A stretch of 64,000 nucleotides of DNA from CAIQQQ01 sp040399685 (GTDB taxonomy: Bacteria; Pseudomonadota; Alphaproteobacteria; Acetobacterales; Acetobacteraceae): assembly GCA_040399685.1 (NCBI GenBank), contig JBBART010000013.1, positions 1 through 64,000 on the forward strand, in the 5' to 3' direction. The notes below the pieces were generated by a model. It made no database searches. It was given only the letters and a program-made list of their open reading frames with translations, and was not told where the DNA came from. Positions 1-7,647 of this stretch are shown here, piece after piece; positions within the stretch are counted from its first letter, which is position 1, and every line of letters begins with the position of its first letter. The position numbers and the translations under genes were made by a program.

Positions 1-53
1 AACTGGAAACTTTTGGACGCTGTTACCTGGAAACTTTTCGACGCTGTTTGACA
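1..53. mobile_element. Remnant end of an IS21-like insertion sequence (candidate)
   Basis: Two direct copies of a 22-nt unit, CTGGAAACTTTT[G/C]GACGCTGTT, lie at 3-24 and 27-48 with a 24-nt period and one mismatch. The segment finishes with TGACA at 49-53, after which the sequence reads as flagellin. IS21-family elements characteristically carry several copies of a short repeat at each end and terminate in TG...CA, so this looks like the terminal part of such an element whose body lies upstream of the window. No transposase is visible, so the family call is inference. Because the period is a multiple of three, the repeat stays open in the flagellin frame. Confidence 0.45.
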
Positions 54-1013
54 GCCCAATCGGCCACGACGTCCATTGCGTCAGTGCTCACGCAACTGAA
101 AAATACCATCACGCAAGGTCAAACGACCGGTATGGATGCGACCACCGTCAACAACTCGATCAAGCAGATGCTGACTCAGATCGATGGGTTTGCCAACGGC
201 GCCACCTTCAACGGTGTCAACCTGACGGCTACCGGCACAAACGTCCCTGCAGGCTCCGTTGCGACGGCCAGTGTTGTTTCAAGCACGTCTGGTTCGACCA
301 TCGACTTGAACACTGTAAGTGTCCCCGACGGCATCACTGGCTCTGATTCCGCAGGTCTTGGCCTCACCGGTTTGACTGTCACGACCGGTGCCGAGAAGAT
401 CGCTACCAGCGCCTCCACGCTTCCGGTGACTGGCGATACGCTGAATCTTAAAAGCAGCAATGGCACGACCTATACCTACCAGTTGAACGACAGCACCGCT
501 GCGTCCACGTTTGGGACCGCTGGCTCGGCTACCCAGACCAACCGCGAAGTCCAGATCGGTGCCACCGACAGCACGGCATCGATCCTGACCAAGTTGTCGG
601 CCGCGATGGCGCAGGATGGCTTTAGCGGCACGATCGACAGCACGGGCGCGCTGATTGTTACCGGCAACGGCATAACGCACGCCGGCACCTCCTCCACCCT
701 CACGGGCGCCACCACAACAACCTCCACCGGCAGCATTGCCGGCAACGCAGTCGCCACGATCGACGCTGCCATCAAGCAGTTGAACGTCAACTCCGCCTAT
801 CTTGGTTCCAAGTCTAACCAAATATCGGGCATGCAGAGCTTCACGTCTGCATTGAGCGGTTCGATGACGGCCGGTATCGGTGCGCTGACCGATGCCGACA
901 TGGCGGCTGAAAGTGCGAAACTTCAGTCTCTGCAGACGAAGCAGTCGTTGGCGATCCAGTCTCTCTCGATCGCGAACCAGCAGCCTCAATCGATCATGAC
1001 GCTGTTCCGTTAA
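48..1013 (+). pseudogene. 5'-truncated flagellin gene fragment
   Basis: The product resembles the C-terminal three quarters of a short alphaproteobacterial flagellin. Its first residues match the end of the conserved N-terminal coiled coil (IASVLTQLKNTI, then a GATFNGVNL motif), the middle is a Ser/Thr-rich variable domain, and the end has the flagellin C-terminal helix (AESAKLQSLQTKQSLAIQSL). The conserved N-terminal 80-90 residues needed for export and D0/D1 packing are absent. The reading frame instead runs into the repeated IS-like sequence at 1-53. The nominal TTG at 48 is inside that repeat and has no credible ribosome site. I read this as a flagellin gene broken by insertion. If the element is short or the join is an assembly artefact, an intact gene could exist elsewhere. 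The gene ends in a strong terminator and is followed by flaF. Confidence 0.7.
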
Positions 1014-1022
1014 GACGAGCGG

Positions 1023-1060
1023 AGGAAGGCTGCTCTTTGAGAGCAGCCTTCCTGTTTTTT
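1023..1060 (+). terminator. Rho-independent terminator after flagellin
   Basis: A perfect 13-bp stem (AGGAAGGCTGCTC, 1023-1035, with its complement at 1041-1053) closes a 5-nt TTTGA loop and is followed by GTTTTTT. It lies 10 bp after the flagellin stop codon and separates it from flaF. Confidence 0.9.
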
Positions 1061-1126
1061 CTGGATTGATACGATGTTGCCGTTGGGTTTCTCTTGACCA
1101 ATGGATCCGAGCAAGTTGGAGGCTAC

Positions 1127-1528
1127 ATGCAACGCAACAATGCCTATTCGCAGACGGACCAGATTGGCGGCGCGTCACCGCGCGAGACGGAAATTTTGGC
1201 GTTTGGTTTATGCAATGCTCGTTTGAAAAAAGCAGCCGATCCGGCGGCTCGGATCGATGCGTTGAACAAAACGCATCAGCTTTGGTCAATATTGGTGCGT
1301 GATCTTTCCGGAGATGGAAACAATCTTCCAGTCGACGTTAAGAGCGGATTGATCGATCTGGGGTTTTGGGCAATGGGGTATAGCATTTCAGCTATTTGCA
1401 AAAATCTCCCAGTTCAACCCTTAATTGATGTTAACCAAAATGTCCTTGAAGGGCTTCGTGGTCAGATGGCAAACCTTGATCGTACAGCTCCCAGCAACAC
1501 TGCAAAATTCATAGCGGCTCGCGCTTAA
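1127..1528 (+). CDS. flaF: Flagellar biosynthesis regulator FlaF
   Basis: A 133-residue protein of the FlaF family, known in alphaproteobacteria (studied in Caulobacter) to promote flagellin production and secretion, acting with FlbT. The N-terminal AYSQTD and the SPRETEILAFGLCNARL helix are characteristic, and the rest is a helical bundle of the usual length. The ATG at 1127 is preceded by GGAGG at 6-nt spacing and is preferred over an upstream ATG at 1094. It lies directly downstream of the flagellin fragment, the normal flagellin-flaF arrangement, but flbT is not in this window. It is convergent with the next gene, 20 bp away. Confidence 0.85.
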   Translation: MQRNNAYSQTDQIGGASPRETEILAFGLCNARLKKAADPAARIDALNKTHQLWSILVRDLSGDGNNLPVDVKSGLIDLGFWAMGYSISAICKNLPVQPLIDVNQNVLEGLRGQMANLDRTAPSNTAKFIAARA

Positions 1529-1548
1529 AGTAACAGCAAAAAATTATT

Positions 1549-2712
1549 TTAAGAATTATACGCTAAAATCCAGCTTTTTAACGCAAGAGAAGTTTCTGCA
1601 TCTATGTTAATTGTTGCGAGGCCGAAACTCCCGGTCGGGTCGGTATGAAATTTTAGAGACGACTGCGCAACCTTCTGTGCATTTTCGATGTTTTGTGTAT
1701 CATCTATCTGCGCTGATCCGATGGGCATGACGGCTTTGCGCCACCAGGCGACAGTCCCTGCGGGCGTCAGCCACGGTAGTATAAGGGCAAATTCCAACTG
1801 TGCGGCCGTAGCCACAGCGCGCCATGCTGCCAGGAGGCCGGAGGGGGCGGGGACGCCTCTGAGGGCAAGGGCCTCGGGCAATGTTGGAATCGAGTCCAGG
1901 AGAGGATCGCGAGCCAGGTTTCCGGCATCGTCAGTGCAGCCAAGCGTGAATAGAGAAACGGCCCCAGATCGCAGTGCCGCTTGGGTGAGCCCGATGGCGA
2001 GCGGACCGTGCAAAAAGATCAGATCGACCTGACCGGATTTCAATGCCGCCAACGGGTCGGTAATATCTGGCACAAGCCGTGTCCTGATACCGAGCAACGA
2101 TAAGCCCAGTGTTGCTGCCAGTGCGATCTCGGCTGGTCCGTTGGTGGCCAGGCGATGCCACTGCGCGGAGGCACCTGCGGGAGCGGGCGGTGTGCGCCCA
2201 CGCAGCACGATGCCCGACGAGAGCCCTGTCGCCACTGGAAGCCAGTGCCCGGCGTCGAATTGTGCACGCGGGTCGCCAGTCAACCAGGCAATCGCCGGGG
2301 CGCCAGATACGACCAATCCAGTCGAACCGTCCGGTGACGTCCGGGCTTCGAATTGATTGGCCGCAGTCACGCCGTCGGGGCCGCCGACGTAAGAGAGACG
2401 GAGGGGATTGCCGGGTGGCAGTATTCCCCCGATCACAGCACCGAGCCTGTTTCCCCATGCCGCCATCGGACCTCGGTCTGCGCCGGCGACAATCAGGCTG
2501 GGACGGTCAGCAAAGGTCTGTTCAACGATGGGCGGCGCGGCGGCTTGTAAATGCGGCGCTGGGGCCGCCATGGCATTGTGTCGACCAACGGTGAGGAGTG
2601 CAGCGCCGGCACACATGGCGCGTCTCCGGCCGAAGCGCGTCTTGTCGGACGGAGGGGCTGCTTGGGGCGGCCTCACCGATCTTGAACTGGCTGGGTCGAC
2701 GGGCTCGGTCAT
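1549..2712 (-). CDS. Bug/TTT-type periplasmic receptor-like protein
   Basis: A 387-residue exported protein. It has a twin-arginine-like N-terminus (RFGRRRAM followed by a hydrophobic stretch to about residue 49). The rest has features of tripartite tricarboxylate transporter substrate receptors (Bug family): a PSLIVAG-type first strand, a GGPDGVTAANQF segment and a SGQVDLIFLHGP segment like the second-lobe strand. The resemblance is partial, and no TctA/TctB membrane partner is nearby. It lies 35 bp downstream of apt on the same strand and is probably co-transcribed. A role as a ligand sensor or orphan receptor is possible. The family call is moderate and the ligand is unknown. Confidence 0.5.
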   Translation of the reverse strand: MTEPVDPASSRSVRPPQAAPPSDKTRFGRRRAMCAGAALLTVGRHNAMAAPAPHLQAAAPPIVEQTFADRPSLIVAGADRGPMAAWGNRLGAVIGGILPPGNPLRLSYVGGPDGVTAANQFEARTSPDGSTGLVVSGAPAIAWLTGDPRAQFDAGHWLPVATGLSSGIVLRGRTPPAPAGASAQWHRLATNGPAEIALAATLGLSLLGIRTRLVPDITDPLAALKSGQVDLIFLHGPLAIGLTQAALRSGAVSLFTLGCTDDAGNLARDPLLDSIPTLPEALALRGVPAPSGLLAAWRAVATAAQLEFALILPWLTPAGTVAWWRKAVMPIGSAQIDDTQNIENAQKVAQSSLKFHTDPTGSFGLATINIDAETSLALKSWILAYNS

Positions 2713-2747
2713 TGGCGGCCTCGCGCTGTTCGTCGTTAGGCTTGCGT

Positions 2748-3263
2748 TTAATCGTCGTACGACACGAGTGACTCAAACGGCACACCGAGCCGCTTGCGAC
2801 CGCTGAGGAAGTTGAGCTCGATCAATGCCACAGCAGCTGGCACATTCGCGCCCACCTGGTTCAGCAAGGAAATACCCGCAGCCATCGTTCCGCCAGTTGC
2901 CAGAAGGTCGTCCACAACCACGACCCGTTGCCCAGGTGTTATCGCATCAGCCTGGATTTCAATCCGGTCCGTGCCATATTCAAGTGCATAATCAAGACCG
3001 ATTGTTTCGCCGGGAAGTTTGCCGCGCTTGCGCAGCATCACGAAGCCACAACCCAGTTTGAGCGCAAGCGGCGCTGCGAGCAGGAAGCCACGTGATTCAA
3101 TGCCTGCAATGAGGTCAGGCTGGAAGCCGCGGACGGTCTTGGCAAGACGCCCCATCGCAACCTGCCAGGCGTCTGCGTGCCGCAACAGCGTTGAAATGTC
3201 GTAAAACAGGATGCCCGGCTTCGGGAAATCCGGAATGCCGCGAATGTGATCTTTCAAGTCCAT
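2748..3263 (-). CDS. apt: Adenine phosphoribosyltransferase
   Basis: A 171-residue cytoplasmic salvage enzyme that converts adenine and PRPP to AMP and pyrophosphate. The sequence shows the family N-terminus (IRGIPDFPKPGILFYDI), the IESRGF motif, the flexible-loop region (RKRGKLPGETIGLDYALEYG) and the PRPP-binding motif VVVVDDLLATGGT. The ATG at 3263 gives the family length; a start 12 codons upstream would add a non-conserved extension. It is the first gene of a likely two-gene unit with the Bug-like receptor, and is divergent from the DUF2842 gene, leaving about 115 bp for promoters of both. Confidence 0.95.
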   Translation of the reverse strand: MDLKDHIRGIPDFPKPGILFYDISTLLRHADAWQVAMGRLAKTVRGFQPDLIAGIESRGFLLAAPLALKLGCGFVMLRKRGKLPGETIGLDYALEYGTDRIEIQADAITPGQRVVVVDDLLATGGTMAAGISLLNQVGANVPAAVALIELNFLSGRKRLGVPFESLVSYDD

Positions 3264-3379
3264 GGAGCCGCATCGCCTTTCGAAATGGACAGTTTGCATT
3301 TAGCCGCGGCAACGCGGTGTCACAAGCTTTGATCGGGGGGCTCTGGCGCATTGCGCCATTGGCCGCTACACCCAGCGGC

Positions 3380-3571
3380 ATGTCCCGTATCCCCATCGCA
3401 TTCGCTGCCGGCCTGCTCGGATTTCTCATCTACGTTATAACGATCGTGATGATCGCTGACGTTGTGCAAACCCAACATTGGGCAATCCAGGCCGGTTATT
3501 TCATCGTCGCCGGATCGGTATGGGTCATTCCCATACGCTGGCTGATGTATTGGTCCGTCGGTCAGCGGTAA
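3380..3571 (+). CDS. DUF2842 small membrane protein
   Basis: A 63-residue protein with two predicted transmembrane helices (about residues 5-25 and 33-52) joined by a short polar loop, ending WLMYWSVGQR. Length and sequence match the DUF2842 family, which is nearly restricted to alphaproteobacteria and has no known function. The ATG at 3380 was chosen because the hydrophobic helix starts immediately after it; longer in-frame extensions overlap apt and lack family similarity. It is divergent from apt and convergent with tRNA-Pro. Confidence 0.8.
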   Translation: MSRIPIAFAAGLLGFLIYVITIVMIADVVQTQHWAIQAGYFIVAGSVWVIPIRWLMYWSVGQR

Positions 3572-3587
3572 CCAACGGAGAAGCGAT

Positions 3588-3664
3588 TGGTCGGGACGAG
3601 AGGATTCGAACCTCCGGCCTCCTGCTCCCGAAGCAGGCGCACTACCAGGCTGTGCTACGTCCCG
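3588..3664 (-). tRNA. tRNA-Pro (anticodon CGG)
   Basis: A complete 77-nt cloverleaf on the minus strand. The acceptor stem CGGGACG pairs with CGTCCCG, followed by discriminator A and an encoded CCA (minus strand of 3588-3590). The anticodon stem CCTGC/GCAGG holds the loop TTCGGGA, giving anticodon CGG, and the T arm contains GTTCGAATC. It sits downstream of the LOG-family gene on the same strand. Confidence 0.97.
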
Positions 3665-3721
3665 ACCGAGGCGCGGCTTATAGACTGGGTTCGCGGCGCA
3701 GGGCAAGAGCCCTGGTAGAGA

Positions 3722-4264
3722 TTATGAAATTCTGGCGAGCAACGCGGCAACGCCGTCTGCAACTTCATACAAGGCGCGCACGTCCGGTTGGGCGAACCCC
3801 ATTGCAATGGCGCCTTCGATGGCGCCGAGCAGGGGCTGGGCGGACCCATCGACGTCGCACACGATAATGGGTTTGTTGTGTAATCCGAGCTGTTTCCACG
3901 TCAGGATTTCGAACGTTTCGTCGAGCGTGCCGAGTCCGCCGGCGAAGCAGATCACCGCGTCGGATAGCTCGAACATCCGCATTTTTCGGCTGTGCATATC
4001 CTGGGCGACTTCCAGCGTGATCAACTCTGGATGGGCGACCTCTCGGCCCATGAGGAATTGCGGCATGACGCCGATGACGTCGCCACCCTCTGCCAGAGCC
4101 GCACTGGCGATTGTGCCCATCAGGCCGATGCCGCCGCCACCGTAGACCAGTCGGACGCCTGCCTTGGCCAAACCACGGCCCAGCGCGTCCGCAGAGTCCC
4201 GCCAAATGGGCCTGTCGCCGAAGCTGGCGCCGCAAAAAACAGCCACCGATTTAAATGCGATCAA
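3722..4264 (-). CDS. LOG-family (TIGR00730) nucleotide phosphoribohydrolase
   Basis: A 180-residue Rossmann-like protein of the LOG family. Characterised members hydrolyse the N-glycosidic bond of nucleoside 5'-monophosphates, including cytokinin ribotides. Motifs: FCGAS near the N-terminus, YGGGGIGLMG at about 42-51, SRKMRMFELSDA, and AGGLGTLDE. The last corresponds to the family's PGGxGTxxE signature, with Ala replacing the usual Pro; the Glu and the catalytic Arg of SRK are kept. The start appears to be TTG at 4264 with a weak AAGG upstream; a GTG at 4246 is an alternative. The physiological substrate in this organism cannot be told. Confidence 0.85.
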   Translation of the reverse strand: MIAFKSVAVFCGASFGDRPIWRDSADALGRGLAKAGVRLVYGGGGIGLMGTIASAALAEGGDVIGVMPQFLMGREVAHPELITLEVAQDMHSRKMRMFELSDAVICFAGGLGTLDETFEILTWKQLGLHNKPIIVCDVDGSAQPLLGAIEGAIAMGFAQPDVRALYEVADGVAALLARIS

Positions 4265-4415
4265 AATTTTAAGACCTTGCCGACATGATGTGCAGCGCGC
4301 CCATTTGGTTTCGAGCAGATGGTGCCGCTGGGCGCGTCACTTTTTTGCATGGCAGACCTTTGGAATATTTATCAGATGAAATATACCTATCTTCCGTAAC
4401 GAAGGATGCTGACGA

Positions 4416-4868
4416 ATGAAATCTATGGCGCTTTTCCTGAGTGGCCTGCTTTTCGCGGGTTTTGTCCTGGTGGCAACATCCAGCTATGCCGCGACGCCTG
4501 ACGAGATCATTGCGTCGCGTCAGGCAAACCAAAAGCGGGTGGGCGAACTGACGCGCGCGATGAAGAAGGCGCTTGAGGGTGGTGCGTCGGCAAGTGCACA
4601 GATTGATGCCAGCAAGGAGCTCTCAGAGCGTGCTCATCTGTTGAAGGGTTATTTCCCGGCCGGCACCGAGACCGGTGGAAACACAAAGGCGCGCCCGGAA
4701 ATCTGGACCAACCGTGCCGAGTTCGACGCCTCCGCCGACAGTTACACCGCAGCCATCGATAAGCTTCTCGTGTTGGCCCAGGCAGGCGACACGGCTGGCT
4801 TGACGGCCCAACTTGCAGCGGCAGGCGCCACATGCGGGGCATGCCACCGGAATTTCAAGTCGCGCTGA
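4416..4868 (+). CDS. Cytochrome c' (c-type, periplasmic)
   Basis: A 150-residue exported four-helix cytochrome. There is a Sec signal peptide at 1-25 (MKSMALFLSGLLFAGFVLVA, then SSYA), a helical body rich in Ala, and one haem c site CGACH near the C-terminus (about residues 141-145). This placement is typical of cytochrome c' and cytochrome c556, which bind NO or act in small electron transfers. The ATG at 4416 is preceded by GAAGGA. It is monocistronic, with about 150 bp of AT-richer upstream sequence, and is followed by a bidirectional terminator shared with metQ. Confidence 0.88.
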   Translation: MKSMALFLSGLLFAGFVLVATSSYAATPDEIIASRQANQKRVGELTRAMKKALEGGASASAQIDASKELSERAHLLKGYFPAGTETGGNTKARPEIWTNRAEFDASADSYTAAIDKLLVLAQAGDTAGLTAQLAAAGATCGACHRNFKSR

Positions 4869-4890
4869 TACCGCACACAAATATGCCGAA

Positions 4891-4923
4891 CGGACGGTTC
4901 AGGGCAGCGCCCTGAACCGTCCG
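4891..4923. terminator. Bidirectional hairpin between cytochrome c' and metQ
   Basis: A perfect 15-bp stem (CGGACGGTTCAGGGC, 4891-4905, with its complement at 4909-4923) around an AGC loop, lying 22 bp after the cytochrome stop and 8 bp after the metQ stop on the other strand. There is no long T run on either side, so termination may depend mainly on the stem. Confidence 0.75.
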
Positions 4924-4931
4924 CCTGGGTG

Positions 4932-5738
4932 TTAGGCGCCTGGAACAACGGCGCCTTTGAATGTGCTCACCACCCAGGATTTAACGCCTCCATCGCCGTA
5001 GCCGGCAGCGAGCGTCTTGACCCATGGCGCCTGCTCGTCGCCAGCGCGAACGACGACGAGGCAGCAGTAGATGCTGTCACCCGGCTCGACAGCCAGACTG
5101 CCGCCCAGCGGGTCCAGTCCGGCGGGTACGGCGTAGTTGCCGGTGATGGCTGCGGCGTCCACGTCCCCAAGGCTGCGCGCGATGGAGGCTGCTTCGAGTT
5201 CCACAATGCGGACGCGCTTCGGATTTTCAGTGATGTCGGCCACGGTGGCGCGGAAATCTGCACCCGGGGCGAGCTTGAACAGGCCGTTCTGCGCCAGCAG
5301 CAAAAGGGCGCGCCCACCATTGGTCGGGTCGTTTGGAATCGCGATCCGCGCGCCCGATGGCAGCTCTGCGAGGGTTTTGGCGTGGGTGCTGAACACCGCC
5401 ATGGCGGTCAGCACGGTGCGGCCCGCGACAGCGAATTTATAACCGCGGTCGCGGATCTGGTTATCGAGGAAGGGCTTGTGCTGATAGACGTTCACGTCGA
5501 TGTCGCCGGCCGCCAGGGCTGCGTTCGGCTGGATGAAATCGCCGAATTCGGTCACTTTCAGGATCAGCCCCTGGGCTGCGACCACGGCGTTGACGCGCTC
5601 CAGCACCTGGGCATGCACGCCTGCGGTGACGCCGACGCGCAATGGGCGGGCAGCGGTGCCGGTCGCTGTTTGGGCGAAGGCGGGCGTGGCGATGGAGGCA
5701 GCGCCGGCCACAAGGGCGAGGCGGCGAGTGATCAGCAT
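4932..5738 (-). CDS. metQ: Methionine ABC transporter substrate-binding protein
   Basis: A 268-residue periplasmic binding protein of the NlpA/MetQ family, which delivers D/L-methionine to MetNI. It has an N-terminal export signal (MLITRRLALVAGAASIATPA, then FAQ), the LRVGVTAGVHAQVLE start of lobe 1, the NVYQHKPFLD motif characteristic of the family, the IAIPNDPTNGGRALLLL hinge region and AAITGNYA. Unlike many MetQ proteins it has no lipobox cysteine after the signal, so it is probably soluble. It is the last gene of metN-metI-metQ, 12 bp after metI. Confidence 0.92.
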   Translation of the reverse strand: MLITRRLALVAGAASIATPAFAQTATGTAARPLRVGVTAGVHAQVLERVNAVVAAQGLILKVTEFGDFIQPNAALAAGDIDVNVYQHKPFLDNQIRDRGYKFAVAGRTVLTAMAVFSTHAKTLAELPSGARIAIPNDPTNGGRALLLLAQNGLFKLAPGADFRATVADITENPKRVRIVELEAASIARSLGDVDAAAITGNYAVPAGLDPLGGSLAVEPGDSIYCCLVVVRAGDEQAPWVKTLAAGYGDGGVKSWVVSTFKGAVVPGA

Positions 5739-5750
5739 GGGTATCTTCCT

Positions 5751-6419
5751 TCAGCGGTGATGAGACAGGCGGCGCACCAGGGCGTCGCCAGCGGATTGCA
5801 AAGCCTGCACGACGACGATCAGCAACAGCACCACCACCAGCATCACGGCAGGCATGAAGCGCTGGTAGCCGAAGCGAATCCCCAAATCCCCCAGGCCGCC
5901 GCCGCCGATGGCCCCGGCCATGGCTGAGTAGCCGACGAGCGAGACGAGCGTGACGGTGATGGCGGCCACCAGGCCGGGCGCGGATTCGGGGATGAGCACC
6001 TTGGCGATGATCTGCATCCGGCTGGCGCCCATGCTCTGGGCAGCCTCGATCAAACCGGGGTCCACGCCTTCGAGCGCGGTTTCGAAAAGCCGGGCGATAA
6101 AGGCGGTGGCGGCGATGGCGAGAGGCACAATGGCGGCGCCGGTCCCGATCGACGTGCCCGCCAACAGGCGGGTAAACGGGATGATGGCCACCATCAGAAT
6201 GATGAAAGGCACCGAGCGCGTGGCGTTGACAAGCAACCCGAGCGGGCGATGCACCCAGGCCTGGGCGGCCAAGCCGCGCGGGGCAGACGTCACAAGGCCG
6301 AGTGCCAGCGGCAGGCCGACCACAACGGCGATGGCGGCAGCGGCGATCACCATCAGGGCTGTCTCGGTCGCGGCATCGAACAACAGACCCTGAAGCGCCG
6401 GTGAGAGGAAGGCGTTCAT
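5751..6419 (-). CDS. metI: Methionine ABC transporter permease
   Basis: A 222-residue inner-membrane permease with about five hydrophobic helices. The BPD-transporter coupling segment is EAAQSMGASRMQIIAKVLIPES, typical of MetI in contacting the ATPase, and the NATRSVPFIILMVAIIPFTR segment is strongly MetI-like. Its start overlaps the metN stop by 4 bp, indicating translational coupling. Together with MetN and MetQ it forms a complete methionine importer. Confidence 0.93.
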   Translation of the reverse strand: MNAFLSPALQGLLFDAATETALMVIAAAAIAVVVGLPLALGLVTSAPRGLAAQAWVHRPLGLLVNATRSVPFIILMVAIIPFTRLLAGTSIGTGAAIVPLAIAATAFIARLFETALEGVDPGLIEAAQSMGASRMQIIAKVLIPESAPGLVAAITVTLVSLVGYSAMAGAIGGGGLGDLGIRFGYQRFMPAVMLVVVLLLIVVVQALQSAGDALVRRLSHHR

Positions 6420-7495
6420 GGGGCAAGCTCCGCAGCCAGTGGGCTCAGGCCCAGGCCGAGGTCCTGCATCCAGGCCTGGGCCGATTTGAGGTTGTCAGGC
6501 GTGCCATAGGCGGCGACCGCCATCGTGCCGAACGGCTCGCCGCCGATTTCGTCGATCCGGCCGGAGATGATGTTGATGTCGATGCCGAATCGGCGTGATG
6601 CCTCGCTGATGACAGCGCGTGTCGACGAAGGGCCGGCAAACAGGATGCGCAGCAGCAGGCGGGTTTCCGCGATGGCCGGGGCGGGGAGGCGGGCCAGGGT
6701 GGAAGGCGGCAGGGACGTGCCGATGACCTCGGCGACGAACCGGCGCGTGGTCGGGTGGGCAGGTTGGGTGAACACGTCGAACACGGGTCCCTGTTCGACG
6801 ATCTTGCCTTGGTCCATCACTGCCACCCGGTCGCACACCGCTTTGACCACGGCCATTTCGTGGGTGATGAGCAGCACGGTCAGCCCCAGTTTGGTGCGCA
6901 GTTCGCAAATCAGGTGCAGGATGCCGGCGGTGGTTTCCGGGTCCAACGCGCTGGTTGCTTCGTCGCACAGCATCAGGTTCGGCTTGCACGCCAGGGCGCG
7001 GGCGATGCCGACGCGTTGTTTCTGTCCGCCAGAGAGTTGGGCGGGATAGGCGTCTGCCCGCTCAGACAGCCCCACTAAAGCGAGCAGCTCGGCCACGCGG
7101 ATGCGCCGCTGGGCAGATGGAATGCCCGCGATTTCGAGCGGCAGGGCGATGTTGCCTGCAGCGGTGCGGCGGGTGAGCAGGTTGAAATGCTGAAACACCA
7201 TGCCGATTCGGCCGCGCGCCGCCGATAGGCCAGCGCGATCAAGCGTCAGCAGGTTGGCGCCGCTGACCTGCACCAGACCGCTGTCGGGCCGCTCCAGCAG
7301 GTTCACGCAGCGCAACAACGTGGATTTTCCGGCGCCCGAGCGCCCGACGATGCCGAAGGCGCTTCCGGCGGGCACGTCGAGCGATACGCCGTCGAGGGCG
7401 CGCTGTCCGCCCGGGAACGCGCGATGCACATCAACCAGGCGCACCATAGGCGACTGGTTTGGCAGATTAATCGTCAGCATCGACAAAACAACCAA
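6416..7495 (-). CDS. metN: Methionine ABC transporter ATPase with C-terminal NIL domain
   Basis: A protein of up to 359 residues. The ATPase domain has Walker A GRSGAGKST, Q-loop FQHFN, signature LSGGQKQRVGIARAL and Walker B LMLCDEATSALD with ITHEM. After about residue 270 comes a ferredoxin-like NIL domain, which in characterised MetN proteins binds methionine and inhibits transport. The start is uncertain: ATGs occur at 7495, 7480 and 7447 and none has a clear ribosome site. Homology to E. coli MetN begins at the 7447 ATG (MVRLVDV). It is the first gene of metNIQ, divergent from the TRAP operon, with a palindrome just upstream. Confidence 0.93.
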   Translation of the reverse strand: MVVLSMLTINLPNQSPMVRLVDVHRAFPGGQRALDGVSLDVPAGSAFGIVGRSGAGKSTLLRCVNLLERPDSGLVQVSGANLLTLDRAGLSAARGRIGMVFQHFNLLTRRTAAGNIALPLEIAGIPSAQRRIRVAELLALVGLSERADAYPAQLSGGQKQRVGIARALACKPNLMLCDEATSALDPETTAGILHLICELRTKLGLTVLLITHEMAVVKAVCDRVAVMDQGKIVEQGPVFDVFTQPAHPTTRRFVAEVIGTSLPPSTLARLPAPAIAETRLLLRILFAGPSSTRAVISEASRRFGIDINIISGRIDEIGGEPFGTMAVAAYGTPDNLKSAQAWMQDLGLGLSPLAAELAP

Positions 7496-7502
7496 AAAAT
7501 TT

Positions 7503-7522
7503 CGTGAATTAAATTATTCACG
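7503..7522. promoter_or_regulatory. Candidate operator palindrome upstream of metN
   Basis: A 7-bp inverted repeat CGTGAAT (7503-7509) / ATTCACG (7516-7522) separated by TAAATT, in an AT-rich patch 8 bp upstream of the longest metN start and 125 bp upstream of dctP. The symmetric 20-bp form is typical of a dimeric repressor site. It does not resemble the gammaproteobacterial MetJ box. The binding protein is unknown. Confidence 0.4.
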
Positions 7523-7647
7523 CAACGCCATGCTGGTGAGGTAATAGTTTGGATCCGCCGCGTCAATAGTTTGCCAGATTTCCAGACTGGGTTATGAGCT
7601 TGAGCAATCGTGGCATGCGAGGTTCACGAAACCAGGGGGGATTACTA

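Noticed and set aside
279..1289. A 336-codon minus-strand open frame over flagellin and flaF
   Set aside because: It is Arg/Gly-rich with no family pattern and spans a strong terminator and two recognisable plus-strand genes.
7496..7647. SAM riboswitch or MetJ site upstream of metN
   Set aside because: No SAM-I or SAM-II consensus pairing could be recognised and the palindrome does not resemble the MetJ box; only a generic operator is proposed.
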